NCBI GenBank assembly: GCA_902787595.1
Contig: CADAHD010000003.1
Coordinates: forward strand, 1-43,702
Direction of reading: 5' to 3'
Source: an uncultured Lachnospiraceae bacterium
GTDB taxonomy: Bacteria; Bacillota_A; Clostridia; Lachnospirales; Lachnospiraceae
Length of the DNA stretch: 43,702 nucleotides
Both the position numbers and the translations under genes were made by a program. Shown piece after piece: positions 6,402 to 15,135 of this stretch (position 1 is the stretch's first letter; the number at the start of each line of letters is the position of its first letter). The notes under the pieces were generated by a model. It had not been told where the DNA came from. It saw nothing but the letters and a program-made list of their open reading frames with translations, and did not search any database.

Positions 6402-9371
6402 TTATGCCTCTCCCAAAGTGCGAAGGAATATCTTTGCGCTCCTGTAAAGAGTGGCTGTATCAAAACCGTCAATATTATCATCGGCCTTTTGAGGTCGATC
6501 CTTAAGAGTAAAGTGCGAAGAATATGCAAAATTGCAGGCGTAAATGCTTATGCCGGCCTCTTCGTAACGCAAACGCAGCTTATCCTCCAGCGCCTGCGCC
6601 GCATCCCTGCCTTCAGCGCTGTCCGTAACGGCATATATATCCAGTCCGGCTTCCATCACGCTGAACGCCGCATGCATATTGCCGAAATAAGCGCTCTCCA
6701 TGCTGATGTCCACGCGGCCCCTCACGCCTTCCTCGTGCCTTATCTTTACGCTCACGGCAGTCTGCTCACCGTGCAGCTCCATAGGCACTTCGTAACTTTC
6801 CTCATTTGCCAGCGCCCTGGCTGTTCCCAGCTGCTTCATCGCGCTGCTTATCGCTCTCAGATCTATGGTTCCGTCGGGATCCATGGCTGCATCAGCCAGC
6901 ACCCTCTCCGCCACATCTGCCATGTGCGAATAAGCCTGCTGCGCATCATCTTCGGAATCAAAATTATCCAGCACACCGGCGCAGGCATCTTCAAGAGCCG
7001 CATCCACTATGTCTTCCGTCAGCTTAAACGGATCTGCTCCGCCTGCTGCGCCGTCTGCGCTCACTATGCGCCCATCCGCAGTGGTATGCTGTCTTCTGTG
7101 GGGCGCCGCAGCCGCCCTTCGGCTCAGATCGAACAGTTCGCCCCTGCGCTCCCTTAAGCCTTTTATTCCCAGCAGGCTGTCCGCATCGGTATCCAGTCCG
7201 TTCTGTATCAGCTCGCCGTATAATTCCACGGGTACATCGGCAGCTTCCTTAAGATCCTTCTTTGCCTCTTTATAGAGGGCGGTCTCTATCTGACGCGCTA
7301 TATCATTTGCATTACTGCCCTCAACGCTCTCAAGACTGTCATCTACGCTCACATCCATGCCCGCGCTCTTTCTGCTTCGTACTGCGCTCAGCAGGTTTTC
7401 AAAACTCAGTTCGCGGTCCTGGTCTATCAGTGTTCCCACAGCCGCGCCGTCCCTGCTCTGTATCTGATGCAGCATGCGGTAAACGCCTATATAGCTCTCA
7501 CGCTCATCGGCAGTGATATTGTTCTTCTGCTCCATCCTTACCAGGAATTCGCTGTAGCTTTCGCCGCTCTTTCCGTTCCTTACCAGATAATTGTCCAGCT
7601 CCTCCATGCTCATCTTAAGAGGATTGACGCCGTCCCTTATCATCTGCAGCGTATTTTCGGGAGTCATCCTGTCCATGATATCGTCCACTATGCCGCAGGC
7701 CTGTTTGACCCTGTCTATATTGGCCATGCTTATCTCCATGCTGTTATAGCCCAGTATGCGTGTAGCGCGGAGATTTTCCTCGCTGCTCTCTATATGCAGT
7801 TCCATCAGCAGGCTTTCCGCATGTGTGAAAGCTTTTTTGATATTGTCGCCCAGGTCCGAGCGCACCTGCGTCTGCATGGTCTCGTAGCTGATGCCCGCCG
7901 CCTGATACTGCAGCTTAAGCGAAGCCCCCGCCGATGTAAAACTGCTTAAGGACGAAAAGCTCTCAGACGCATCTTTAAGGAAATCTCCCAGCAGAGATAC
8001 AGGCATGCCCGGTATCTGCCTTAAGCTGTCCATGGTCCGGTCAAAGATCCCCGCCCTGTCAAGCGCTTCTTTTGCATCGGGAGTATTATATCTGCTGCCC
8101 AGCATCTCCTGCTCGGCGCTCTTTAACTTATCCACAAGATCGGAGAGTTCCAGTGTATCCACATTCACTCCGGCCTTTAACATATGATAGCTTACCTGTA
8201 CGGTCATGGAAAGACGCACTTCCTCAAGCTGGCGTCTGGCTGTTACAGTCCTGGCCTCCATGCTTATCTGCACGCTGATGCTGGTTGAAGTCATGCTGAG
8301 GCGCGAGAGATTCTTAAGATTTAAGGGCATATCCTCTGCTACAGCCCTGTCCACAGCCTCATCCTTAATGCCGGCCGCCTTATCGCTCAGTTCAACAGCT
8401 TCTTCCAGAAGGGTGCTGTCCCTGCTCACATCATAATCCGAAGGATGTATCCCGTCGGCAAGGGCCATGGCAGCCTTATCCGCAGCCTCTGCCACGCTCA
8501 TCGGCAGCTTCAGCCCATCCAGCTTCTTCATCAGAAGGAAGCTTTCCTCCGTAAGGGGCAGGCCCTCCTTTACCATCTGCTCCGCAAGGGCGATATTGCT
8601 CTCATCCGCATCTTCGCCTGCGCGCTCTATAAGCCTTTCCATCTGTCCTTTTAACTGCTCCAGCCCCGCTGCATCCGCTGCCGCCGTCTTTGAAAGATAG
8701 CCGCCGCTCTGCACATATCCCTGCGCCGCGGTGTGAGCGGAAGCGCTGCCGCTGTGTGCCGCCCTGTAAAGGGCATCGGGCGTGGGCTGCATGTTATTTT
8801 CTACCATATATGCCTTTGCCGAAGCATCAAGCGGCTCCATACCGCTAAGCTTTTCTATGGCTGCGGCCGCTTCCTTTGCATTATCCTCATTTAAGGGAAC
8901 TCCCTGCTGCTCAAAGGAACGCGCTATCTCCTGCGCGTATGCCGCGCTGCCGGTAACAGCCTCAAGCTGCTCGGGACTCAGATCATCATTATATCCGGAT
9001 ATCACCACGCCGCTCTTAGCCATGGTAGCTTTTATCTCATCAACTATATTTACCGCATCCTCCGGATCCAGCTTGCCCGGGTCAAAACCTTCCTCCTGCA
9101 TTTTCCCGTAGGCTTCGGGACTGACGGTATTGGACATAAGTATCATCATGTCCTGACGGTTCTTTGCGTCAGCGGGACTGCCCGCTTCTATCAGTTCCTC
9201 CACGGCCTTTTTCTTATCGCTGATTATGGGAGAGTTATTGTTCCCTATATCCAGGCTGTAGCCGGGAAAGCTTTTGCCGCCGTCTGCTTTTTTTGCTTCG
9301 GATACATCGCGCGGCTGCGCAGAGGCTGTTTTTATCGTTTCATCGGGGATGGTGTTGAAGTTTACGTTCAT
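6402..9371 (-). CDS. Large FliK-like / DUF6240-like flagellar-associated protein
   Basis: The 989-residue cytoplasmic protein has no signal peptide or membrane segment. Its N-terminal half carries degenerate repeats of the form xGxPLxxxNxxxxxxLxxL, for example QQGVPLNEDN, EGLPLTEESF and EDMPLNLKNL, mixed with acidic helices. Residues about 865-950 resemble the FliK/hook-length-control C-terminal fold: a paired-strand segment (GRVDISMESAYFGNMHAAFS), then an Ala/Glu-rich helix (AAQALEDKLRLRYEEAGISI) and a final strand. It sits directly upstream of flagellin on the same strand. A hook-length or flagellar assembly role is inferred from the C-terminal fold and position. I recall similar Lachnospiraceae proteins under the label DUF6240 but could not check. 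AAAGGAG about nine bases upstream supports the ATG. Confidence 0.62.
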   Translation of the reverse strand: MNVNFNTIPDETIKTASAQPRDVSEAKKADGGKSFPGYSLDIGNNNSPIISDKKKAVEELIEAGSPADAKNRQDMMILMSNTVSPEAYGKMQEEGFDPGKLDPEDAVNIVDEIKATMAKSGVVISGYNDDLSPEQLEAVTGSAAYAQEIARSFEQQGVPLNEDNAKEAAAAIEKLSGMEPLDASAKAYMVENNMQPTPDALYRAAHSGSASAHTAAQGYVQSGGYLSKTAAADAAGLEQLKGQMERLIERAGEDADESNIALAEQMVKEGLPLTEESFLLMKKLDGLKLPMSVAEAADKAAMALADGIHPSDYDVSRDSTLLEEAVELSDKAAGIKDEAVDRAVAEDMPLNLKNLSRLSMTSTSISVQISMEARTVTARRQLEEVRLSMTVQVSYHMLKAGVNVDTLELSDLVDKLKSAEQEMLGSRYNTPDAKEALDRAGIFDRTMDSLRQIPGMPVSLLGDFLKDASESFSSLSSFTSAGASLKLQYQAAGISYETMQTQVRSDLGDNIKKAFTHAESLLMELHIESSEENLRATRILGYNSMEISMANIDRVKQACGIVDDIMDRMTPENTLQMIRDGVNPLKMSMEELDNYLVRNGKSGESYSEFLVRMEQKNNITADERESYIGVYRMLHQIQSRDGAAVGTLIDQDRELSFENLLSAVRSRKSAGMDVSVDDSLESVEGSNANDIARQIETALYKEAKKDLKEAADVPVELYGELIQNGLDTDADSLLGIKGLRERRGELFDLSRRAAAAPHRRQHTTADGRIVSADGAAGGADPFKLTEDIVDAALEDACAGVLDNFDSEDDAQQAYSHMADVAERVLADAAMDPDGTIDLRAISSAMKQLGTARALANEESYEVPMELHGEQTAVSVKIRHEEGVRGRVDISMESAYFGNMHAAFSVMEAGLDIYAVTDSAEGRDAAQALEDKLRLRYEEAGISIYACNFAYSSHFTLKDRPQKADDNIDGFDTATLYRSAKIFLRTLGEA

Positions 9372-9389
9372 GGATCAATTCTCCTTTAT

Positions 9390-9440
9390 CAAGATCCTTC
9401 GCTCAGGATGACATGTTTACAGGCTCCGTTCAGGATGACA
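9390..9440. repeat. Two degenerate copies of a TGTCATCCTGA-type interspersed repeat
   Basis: On the minus strand, TGTCATCCTGAGCGAAGGAT starts at 9413 and a second, diverged TGTCATCCTGAACGGAGCC starts at 9440. They lie in the leader of the FliK-like gene, between the glgB terminator and its ribosome site. I recall closely similar short sequences scattered between genes in many gut Firmicutes and environmental genomes. The function is unknown. Confidence 0.5.
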
Positions 9441-9452
9441 CACAACTATACG

Positions 9453-9485
9453 AAAAAGTCAGATGTGAAACACATCTGACTTTTA
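9453..9485 (-). terminator. Rho-independent terminator after glgB
   Basis: A 14-bp perfect stem (9454-9467 with 9471-9484) and a 3-base loop end in a T tract on either strand. It lies 25 bp after the glgB stop and separates glgB from the flagellar operon. Confidence 0.9.
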
Positions 9486-9509
9486 TTTCGGCATAAAAGC
9501 TCAAACTCT

Positions 9510-11453
9510 TTAATATGAGAATGAATACACAACAGCGCCGTAAGGAGGAAGATTGAATTTGATGGCGTACTGTCTGCCGTCGCATTCAAATTCCTGAGCC
9601 TTTATCTCTTCGGGCAGTTCTGCGCCGTTTCCCGCAAAGCGCTTTTCATCGGAATTAAGCACCAGCTTGTACTTGCCCTTTTTGGGCACGCCCACAGCAT
9701 AATCATCCAGCGCTATAGGCGTCATATTAAGGACAAAGACCATATTGTTCTTTCCGTCCCTGCTCTTACGGATAAAGCTGTAAGTGCTCCTGTAGGAATC
9801 GTTAGCATTTATCCATTCAAAGCCGTCCCAGGAATCATCCAGCTCATACAGACAGCGGTTATCCCTGTAGACCTTGAGCAGCTCCTTGACATATTCCAGC
9901 ATGCCTTTGTTAAGATCCTCTCCCAGAAGGAACCAGTCGAGCTCGCGTTCTTCGCTCCATTCACGCTCCTGCGCAAATTCCTGGCCCATGAAGAGCAGCT
10001 TTTTGCCTGCATGTCCGAACATGAATGCGTATCCCACGCGCAGATTTGCATATTTATCTACCTGATATCCCGGCATCTTATTTACCATGGAGCATTTAAG
10101 ATGGACCACCTCGTCATGCGAAAGGGGCATGATATACTTTTCAGCGCAGTTATAGCTCATGGCAAATGTCATCTTATTATGATTATCCTTGCGGAAGTAA
10201 GGATCCAGCTTCATATAATCGCAGAAATCATGCATCCAGCCCATGTTCCATTTGAAAGTAAAGCCCAGGCCGTCATCCTCGGGACGCGCCGTAACCTTGG
10301 GCCATGCGGTGGATTCCTCCGCGATGGTCATAACGCCATTGTTAAGTCCGCGGATGACCGAATTCAGATGCTTGAAGAATTCGATGGCATCAAGGTTTTC
10401 GTTTCCGCCGTATTTATTGGCCACCCACTGGCCGTCGCGCTTTCCGTAATCCAGATAGAGCATGGAAGCCACGGCATCCACGCGAAGTCCGTCCACATGG
10501 AACTCGCGTATCCAGTAAAGGGCGTTTGCTATCAGGAAATTCCTGATCTCATTCTTTGAATAATTAAAGATCTTCGTTCCCCAGTCGGGATGCTCTCCCA
10601 GACGGGTATCGGGATGCTCGTAAAGAGGTTCGCCGTCAAAATCAGCCAGGCCGAAGGCATCTCTGGGGAAATGCGCGGGAACCCAGTCAAGGATCACTCC
10701 TATGCCCGCATTATGCAGCTTGTTTACCAGATAGGCAAAGTCTTCGGGCGAACCGTAACGCGAAGTGGGCGCATAATAGCCGGTCACCTGATATCCCCAG
10801 GATCCGTCAAAGGGATGCTCTGCTATGCCCATAAGCTCAACATGGGTGAATTTAACATCTTTCAGATATTCGGTCAGACGGTCCGCAAATTCACGGTAGG
10901 TATAAAAGCCGTCTTTCGTTCCGTCCGGATGCTTCATCCACGATCCTATATGGCATTCATATATGGCGATCGGCTCCTGGAAGTGGTTCTGCTTTGCGCG
11001 TTCGCTCATCCACTTCTCATCCGACCATCTTAATTTATTGATATCATAGATCCTTGATGCCGTGCCCGGACGGAGCTCCGCATAATTTGCATAAGGATCG
11101 GCTTTGTAGATCCCTTCTCCGCTCTGGGTGGTAATGAAATATTTATAAAGCTCGCCTTCTCCCACCTCGGGGATAAAGCAGGTATAGATGCCGCCCTCTC
11201 CTATGCGGGTCATGGGATGAGCGTTCACATCCCAGTTATTGAACGTTCCCACCACATGCACTTCCCTGGCATGAGGTGCCCAGACAGCAAAAAAGACGCC
11301 CTTTTTCCCATTCTTTGCACAGGGATGAGCGCCCAGCTTCTTATAGATGTCATAATGTGTGCCCTGTCCGAACACGTACTGATCTGCCTCTGAAATAAAA
11401 ACAGTCTCCTCCTGAAGTGACAGAACAGACTTATCCGTCTTCTTTGGTGCCAT
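9510..11453 (-). CDS. glgB: 1,4-alpha-glucan branching enzyme GlgB
   Basis: GlgB cuts alpha-1,4 glucan chains and re-joins them as alpha-1,6 branches in glycogen synthesis. The 647-residue protein has an N-terminal CBM48 (AVWAPHAREVHVVGTFNNWD, residues about 55-75) and a GH13 barrel. Visible motifs are WVPAHFPRD, DGLRVDAVASMLYLDY with the nucleophile Asp, MTIAEESTAWP with the acid/base Glu, and PLSHDEVVH. An all-beta C-terminal domain follows. GGAGGTTACGAT before the ATG is a strong ribosome site. It stands alone between two terminators; no other glg genes are visible. Confidence 0.97.
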   Translation of the reverse strand: MAPKKTDKSVLSLQEETVFISEADQYVFGQGTHYDIYKKLGAHPCAKNGKKGVFFAVWAPHAREVHVVGTFNNWDVNAHPMTRIGEGGIYTCFIPEVGEGELYKYFITTQSGEGIYKADPYANYAELRPGTASRIYDINKLRWSDEKWMSERAKQNHFQEPIAIYECHIGSWMKHPDGTKDGFYTYREFADRLTEYLKDVKFTHVELMGIAEHPFDGSWGYQVTGYYAPTSRYGSPEDFAYLVNKLHNAGIGVILDWVPAHFPRDAFGLADFDGEPLYEHPDTRLGEHPDWGTKIFNYSKNEIRNFLIANALYWIREFHVDGLRVDAVASMLYLDYGKRDGQWVANKYGGNENLDAIEFFKHLNSVIRGLNNGVMTIAEESTAWPKVTARPEDDGLGFTFKWNMGWMHDFCDYMKLDPYFRKDNHNKMTFAMSYNCAEKYIMPLSHDEVVHLKCSMVNKMPGYQVDKYANLRVGYAFMFGHAGKKLLFMGQEFAQEREWSEERELDWFLLGEDLNKGMLEYVKELLKVYRDNRCLYELDDSWDGFEWINANDSYRSTYSFIRKSRDGKNNMVFVLNMTPIALDDYAVGVPKKGKYKLVLNSDEKRFAGNGAELPEEIKAQEFECDGRQYAIKFNLPPYGAVVYSFSY

Positions 11454-11477
11454 ATCGTAACCTCCAAATCATATTAT

Positions 11478-11502
11478 AAAACCCCGGGGTGTCCCCCGAG
11501 GT
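11478..11502 (-). terminator. Terminator of the TPR/ATPase-like transcription unit
   Basis: A 9-bp GC-rich stem with one mismatch (11481-11489 with 11494-11502) and a 4-base loop is followed by TTTTATAAT on the minus strand. It is 36 bp after the stop at 11538. The glgB start point is predicted inside this hairpin, so the glgB mRNA should lack its upstream arm. Confidence 0.75.
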
Positions 11503-11505
11503 CTT

Positions 11506-11514
11506 ATTATACCA
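11506..11514 (-). promoter_or_regulatory. Extended -10 promoter of glgB
   Basis: TGGTATAAT on the minus strand is a perfect extended -10. No good -35 is seen at 17 bp. The predicted start near 11499 gives a leader of about 45 bases. Confidence 0.65.
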
Positions 11515-11537
11515 CAATTTGCCCGAAAAGGAAAGTC

Positions 11538-12107
11538 TTACTTGTGAATGAAGTCCTTTTCGCGGAGTATTATCATATCCTCATAATCATAGCGTTTTCC
11601 GCTCAGGACCTGGAAGTATGCAGACAGAGGATGCCTCCTGGAATGCTCTATCGCTTCATCTACGATATCCTCAACTTCTCCGGTAGTAACGTTGTGCTCG
11701 CCTATCTGCAGCTCGCTGATGCGCTGATGCAGCGCCAGCACGCCCCTTTCCTCATCTATCTTATACTCTTTGGAATAAGCATATTTCTTTGCATAATCGA
11801 CCAGCGCGTTATTATTCATCGGAGCTATGTCGATGCGGGCATTAAAGTATCCCGTTATCATCTCGTACTCTTCCAGCAGGCGGTCCATATCCTTGCGCTT
11901 ATCGATCATCACGATGAACAGGCCTTCCGACATGCTCTCAAGCGTCCTGGCTATGGTTTCCATAGTCTCCCTGTTCATATCCGATGCATGATCGATCATC
12001 AAAGCGCCGTTTGCAAGCTGGTTGAGCATCATGGGGATATCCCTGCGGTTCATCTTTGTACCGCTTATCTTGGCGATGCGGGTCGAAACAAAATTGGCAT
12101 CGATCAT
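11538..12107 (-). CDS. C-terminal AAA+-like ATPase domain, out-of-frame fragment of the TPR protein
   Basis: From the first ATG this encodes 189 residues, but the open frame and domain similarity extend upstream to 12182 (the frame's preceding stop is 12183-12185). The upstream codons read SGDNEENALKLGKNLIKEIQ, which aligns without gaps to where a P-loop (GxxGxGKTxLAxxLIKxIQ) is expected, with the key Gly-Lys-Thr lost. Later parts have AAA+-like character: NGALMIDHASDM, LFIVMIDKRKDMDRLL, DYAKKYAYSKEYKIDE, VTTGEVEDIVDEAI, and the end MIILREKDF. I recall Lachnospiraceae proteins where this domain continues from a TPR region in one chain. Here it is in the +1 frame relative to the upstream gene, with no strong start site. 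It may be expressed alone from the weak AAAGAG site or be a remnant. Confidence 0.6.
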   Translation of the reverse strand: MIDANFVSTRIAKISGTKMNRRDIPMMLNQLANGALMIDHASDMNRETMETIARTLESMSEGLFIVMIDKRKDMDRLLEEYEMITGYFNARIDIAPMNNNALVDYAKKYAYSKEYKIDEERGVLALHQRISELQIGEHNVTTGEVEDIVDEAIEHSRRHPLSAYFQVLSGKRYDYEDMIILREKDFIHK

Positions 12108-12159
12108 CTGTATCTCTTTGATCAGATTCTTGCCCAGCTTAAGGGCGTTCTCCTCATTA

Positions 12160-14814
12160 TCACCGCTTCTGCTCTTCCATGCTCAGCTCATTCTCCTGCC
12201 CGGGATCGAACTCATCGTTCATCTCATCAACAGTCTCGTGACCCACGCGGTCCGCGTCCGCCTCAAGAGCTCCGGATATCTCATTTATCTGTTCGGTGTT
12301 CATGCTGCCGCCCCAGTTTCCGTCTCCGGCTTCCTCTGCGGCGCTGTCATCTTCACCATAAGCTTCTTCTTCGGTCTGAGCTTCGTCTGCAGCAGCTTCC
12401 TCAGTGTCCGCTGTCTGCTGTTCTTCGGTGCTGTCCTCATCCTCATCGGGATAATAATTTCCCTCCGGATCATAATAACCGCCTTCTTCGGGATAATAAT
12501 TCCCCTCCGGGTCGTAATAACCGCCCTCTTCGGGATAATAGTTCCCCTCCGGATCGTAGTAGCCGCCCTCTTTGGGGTAATAATACCCGTCTTCATCGTA
12601 ATAGCCGTCATCTTCGGAATACTCTTCGCCGTATTTTTCGTCTTCCTCGTAGTTCTCGCCGGCGTATCCGTCTTCCTCATATGCTTCTGCGACGCTTTCT
12701 TCTGCCGAAGTTCCGGATTCAGGGCTCTCCTCCGCTGCAACGCTCACTTCTGCAGCGCCGCTTACACTGTCTGCTTCTGCAGCATCTGCTTCCTGCTCCG
12801 CTTCGGCTGCAGGCTGCTCTGCTTCGGGCTCCTGCTCTGCGCTTTCGGCTGAAGCCTCGGCTTCGGGAGCATTTTCGCCGCCAGCTTCGGGAGAAGCTTC
12901 GGGAGCGGTTATCTCTACCATCTTATCAAGATTCTTAGTATCAAGAAGGCTGCTGCTTCCTGCCACAGCTGCATCCACAAGACCTATGCCTGCGTTTTTA
13001 TCCGCCTCCATGGCATCCTTCACATCATCCCATATAGACCTGACAGCTCCGTCAGAAACTGCTTCTTCAGCTGCCGGAACATATTCCTCTGCTGTGCTGT
13101 CTTCTGCAGCAATCTCTTCGCTTATCTCATCTATGCTGCGAAGTTCTATATCATCTGCCTGATATTTATCCTCAAAGATCTTCTGCTCACGTTCAAGCTC
13201 AACGATCAGGCCGTTCCTGCTGTCCTCTTCATAATCCTTGAAAATAGGGCCTGTGCGCTCTAAGAGATTTCTGTGAAGCTCCTCATCCTGCTTTGCGCGC
13301 TGGCGTCTTTTAGTCTTTTCCCACTCTGTAAGATAGTCGCTCAAATGTATCTGTCCCGTGATCTGCTTTTCTTCGGGACTGCGCTCGGGCACAGCCAGCC
13401 CCAGCTGACCGTCATCGCCCAGGTAGAACATTCCATCCATGCCGTTTTTATCTGTGCGAACAGTGCGTCTCTCTACATCATCCCCGACATAAACGGCGCG
13501 GCTCTTTCTCTCCTCTTCTTCCTCCATCTGCACGGCGCGCGCTTTACTGAGCACGCTTTCATAATCCGGATTGGTGTTTGAAGGCAGATTGTCGATCACT
13601 ATATCATCGGTACGGTCTTCAAAGAATACCTCGTCCTTTTTCTCTGTCTGTGTCTGACGGCTTACTGCAGATACATCTACAGGGTTAAAGAACAGGGTCT
13701 GATCCTCCACTCCTTCGGGCTCGGAAGCAAGTTCTCCGGGCACCGATTCGATAGGATCCTCTTCGTAGCCCTGCTGAGGGTACCCGCCCCCCCGGTTTCC
13801 CTGAGGGTATTCTCCCTCGTAGCCTTCCTGAGGATACTCTCCCTCGTAGCCTTCTTCAGGATAAGAGTCTTCGTACCGCTCACCCGCTGCCTGTTCCATC
13901 TCCCCGGCGCCCTTTGCAGCCATCTGCTTTTCCATCTCGCCGGTGGACATATAATCATCTTCGATCATGGGTTTCATGATCCTGCCGGTAATACGGCCGT
14001 TCTTTTCCTTTGCAGCGTTTTCTGCCCCCATAAGCTCTCTCATGCTGTCTGCCAGAGCTTTCTGCAGATTCATGGTATTGAACTTGCCCATGTCTATGGT
14101 CTTGACATGGATGTCCACATCCTTCATATCCGGATCCAGATCGGGGTCTGCCTTTTCCGCAGTATACTCATCGCTCTCTACCGCGCGGATCTCTTCGGCA
14201 ATATCTTCCCTGCTGTCATAGATAGCCTGCTGGTCTGGTCTTAACTTTGCATGAAGCCTCTTAAGCTCCAGAGTCTTGATAACAAAAGGACCTTCCTTGA
14301 ACCAGTTAAGCAGTTCATCGCAGGTTTCAACGCACTTGGTGGCCAGTCCCATCCTGTGATAAAGATAGGCCAGCTGGTATACCCACTCTTCCCTGTAATC
14401 CTTTCTGGTGAATTCTTCCAGCAGCTGGATCTGATCCTCTATAGAAGCCCCTTCCAGTTCCTGGAATTTGTACTGTAATATATATACGCCCGGATCATGG
14501 GGCGCCATCCTCTTATATAAAGCCAGGAATTCAAGGGCTTTTACATGGTTTTCCAATAAGATATACAGTTCGCACAGGCTGTAGACAATATCGCGGTTCT
14601 TGGGATTATGGTCATAGGCCATAAGCATAAGCTCAAGGGCATCATCGTAGCGCCTGTTGAGCTGATAAAGCTCGCTTATCTTCATGAGCATGCTGAAACT
14701 TCTGACTTTGCGCCAGTCTATGCGGTCAGCGATCTCGGCCGCATCCTGAAACTGAGAGTTAGCCGTAAGCGTCATTATCTCTTCCGAAAGTAACTTGTAT
14801 TCCTGTTTATTCAC
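12160..14814 (-). CDS. TPR protein with long acidic repeat region, possibly missing its ATPase domain
   Basis: The true start is most likely the GTG at 14814, because GGAGGGAG ends two bases before it; a TTG at 14826 lies upstream of that site. The product has about 884 residues. Residues about 1-200 are TPR-like helical pairs, for example ALELMLMAYDHNPKNRDIVYSLCELY and ALEFLALYKRMAPHDPG. Residues about 200-560 are charged linkers with short EGYEGEYPQ repeats. Residues about 640-880 are extremely rich in Glu, Ala and Tyr and include three exact-length YYDPEGNYYPEEGG units. The frame ends in three consecutive stops (TGA TAA TGA), where a related C-terminal domain resumes in another frame. It may be a cytoplasmic scaffold. 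Its function is unknown. Confidence 0.7.
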   Translation of the reverse strand: MNKQEYKLLSEEIMTLTANSQFQDAAEIADRIDWRKVRSFSMLMKISELYQLNRRYDDALELMLMAYDHNPKNRDIVYSLCELYILLENHVKALEFLALYKRMAPHDPGVYILQYKFQELEGASIEDQIQLLEEFTRKDYREEWVYQLAYLYHRMGLATKCVETCDELLNWFKEGPFVIKTLELKRLHAKLRPDQQAIYDSREDIAEEIRAVESDEYTAEKADPDLDPDMKDVDIHVKTIDMGKFNTMNLQKALADSMRELMGAENAAKEKNGRITGRIMKPMIEDDYMSTGEMEKQMAAKGAGEMEQAAGERYEDSYPEEGYEGEYPQEGYEGEYPQGNRGGGYPQQGYEEDPIESVPGELASEPEGVEDQTLFFNPVDVSAVSRQTQTEKKDEVFFEDRTDDIVIDNLPSNTNPDYESVLSKARAVQMEEEEERKSRAVYVGDDVERRTVRTDKNGMDGMFYLGDDGQLGLAVPERSPEEKQITGQIHLSDYLTEWEKTKRRQRAKQDEELHRNLLERTGPIFKDYEEDSRNGLIVELEREQKIFEDKYQADDIELRSIDEISEEIAAEDSTAEEYVPAAEEAVSDGAVRSIWDDVKDAMEADKNAGIGLVDAAVAGSSSLLDTKNLDKMVEITAPEASPEAGGENAPEAEASAESAEQEPEAEQPAAEAEQEADAAEADSVSGAAEVSVAAEESPESGTSAEESVAEAYEEDGYAGENYEEDEKYGEEYSEDDGYYDEDGYYYPKEGGYYDPEGNYYPEEGGYYDPEGNYYPEEGGYYDPEGNYYPDEDEDSTEEQQTADTEEAAADEAQTEEEAYGEDDSAAEEAGDGNWGGSMNTEQINEISGALEADADRVGHETVDEMNDEFDPGQENELSMEEQKR
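12446..12590 (-). repeat. 42-bp in-frame tandem repeat within the TPR-protein gene
   Basis: Three 42-bp units start at 12446, 12488 and 12530, with a degenerate fourth at 12572. Each encodes the 14-residue unit NYYPEEGGYYDPEG. The units differ mainly at third codon positions, so the repeat is old enough to have drifted but is kept in frame. Confidence 0.9.
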
Positions 14815-14894
14815 TTCTCCCTCCAAAAAAACACAAAAAAACTAATGGTCACATTTTATTTGCAACTCTTTATGTAAACCACTACATCTTGTTG

Positions 14895-14923
14895 ATTTTA
14901 CCACAGCATTTGGGATAAGTAAA
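14895..14923 (-). promoter_or_regulatory. Promoter of the TPR-protein gene
   Basis: TTTACT (14923-14918) lies 17 bp from TAAAAT (14900-14895), with TGG before the -10 (extended -10). It starts immediately after the tRNA-Val terminator and gives a leader of about 75 bases. Confidence 0.7.
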
Positions 14924-14951
14924 GAAAAAACCGCCGAAATCGATCGACGGT
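14924..14951 (-). terminator. Terminator of tRNA-Val
   Basis: An 8-bp stem (14944-14951 with 14930-14937, one G-U pair) and a 6-base loop are followed by a T run on the minus strand, five bases after the tRNA end. Confidence 0.85.
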
Positions 14952-14955
14952 CTTA

Positions 14956-15029
14956 TGGGACCTACAGGGTTCGAACCTGTGACCTTCCGCACGTGAAGCG
15001 GACGCACATCCCAGCTGTGCTAAGATCCC
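14956..15029 (-). tRNA. tRNA-Val (anticodon CAC)
   Basis: The cloverleaf folds fully. The acceptor GGGATCT pairs with AGGTCCC, the D stem is GCAC/GTGC, the anticodon stem TCCGC/GCGGA encloses loop TTCACGT (anticodon CAC), and the T arm is ACAGG-TTCGAAC-CCTGT. The discriminator is A and CCA is not encoded. It reads GUG codons. It has its own promoter and terminator. Confidence 0.95.
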
Positions 15030-15041
15030 TTACAAACAGAT

Positions 15042-15070
15042 ATTCTACTACAGCGCCCGGGAATATGCAA
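15042..15070 (-). promoter_or_regulatory. Promoter of tRNA-Val
   Basis: TTGCAT (15070-15065), a 17-bp spacer and TAGAAT (15047-15042) on the minus strand place the start a few bases before the mature tRNA 5' end. Confidence 0.75.
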
Positions 15071-15089
15071 GGAGATTTTCCTCTCATAC

Positions 15090-15120
15090 AAAAAGACAGC
15101 CGCCCCAAAGAGCGGCTGTC
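15090..15120 (-). terminator. Terminator after the secreted repeat protein
   Basis: A 9-bp perfect stem (15095-15103 with 15112-15120) and an 8-base loop are followed by TTTTT on the minus strand. It lies 16 bp after the stop at 15136. Confidence 0.9.
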
Positions 15121-15135
15121 CCGATACCTTGCTTT

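Noticed and set aside
12107..12185. Programmed +1 frameshift joining the TPR protein to the ATPase-like domain
   Set aside because: There is no clear slippery site or stimulatory structure, and the expected domain start is missing, so a deletion is the simpler explanation.
11544..12938. 464-codon plus-strand open frame
   Set aside because: It lies antisense to the TPR/ATPase genes, and its Arg/Pro/Leu-rich C-terminus comes from the Glu/Ala repeats read backwards.
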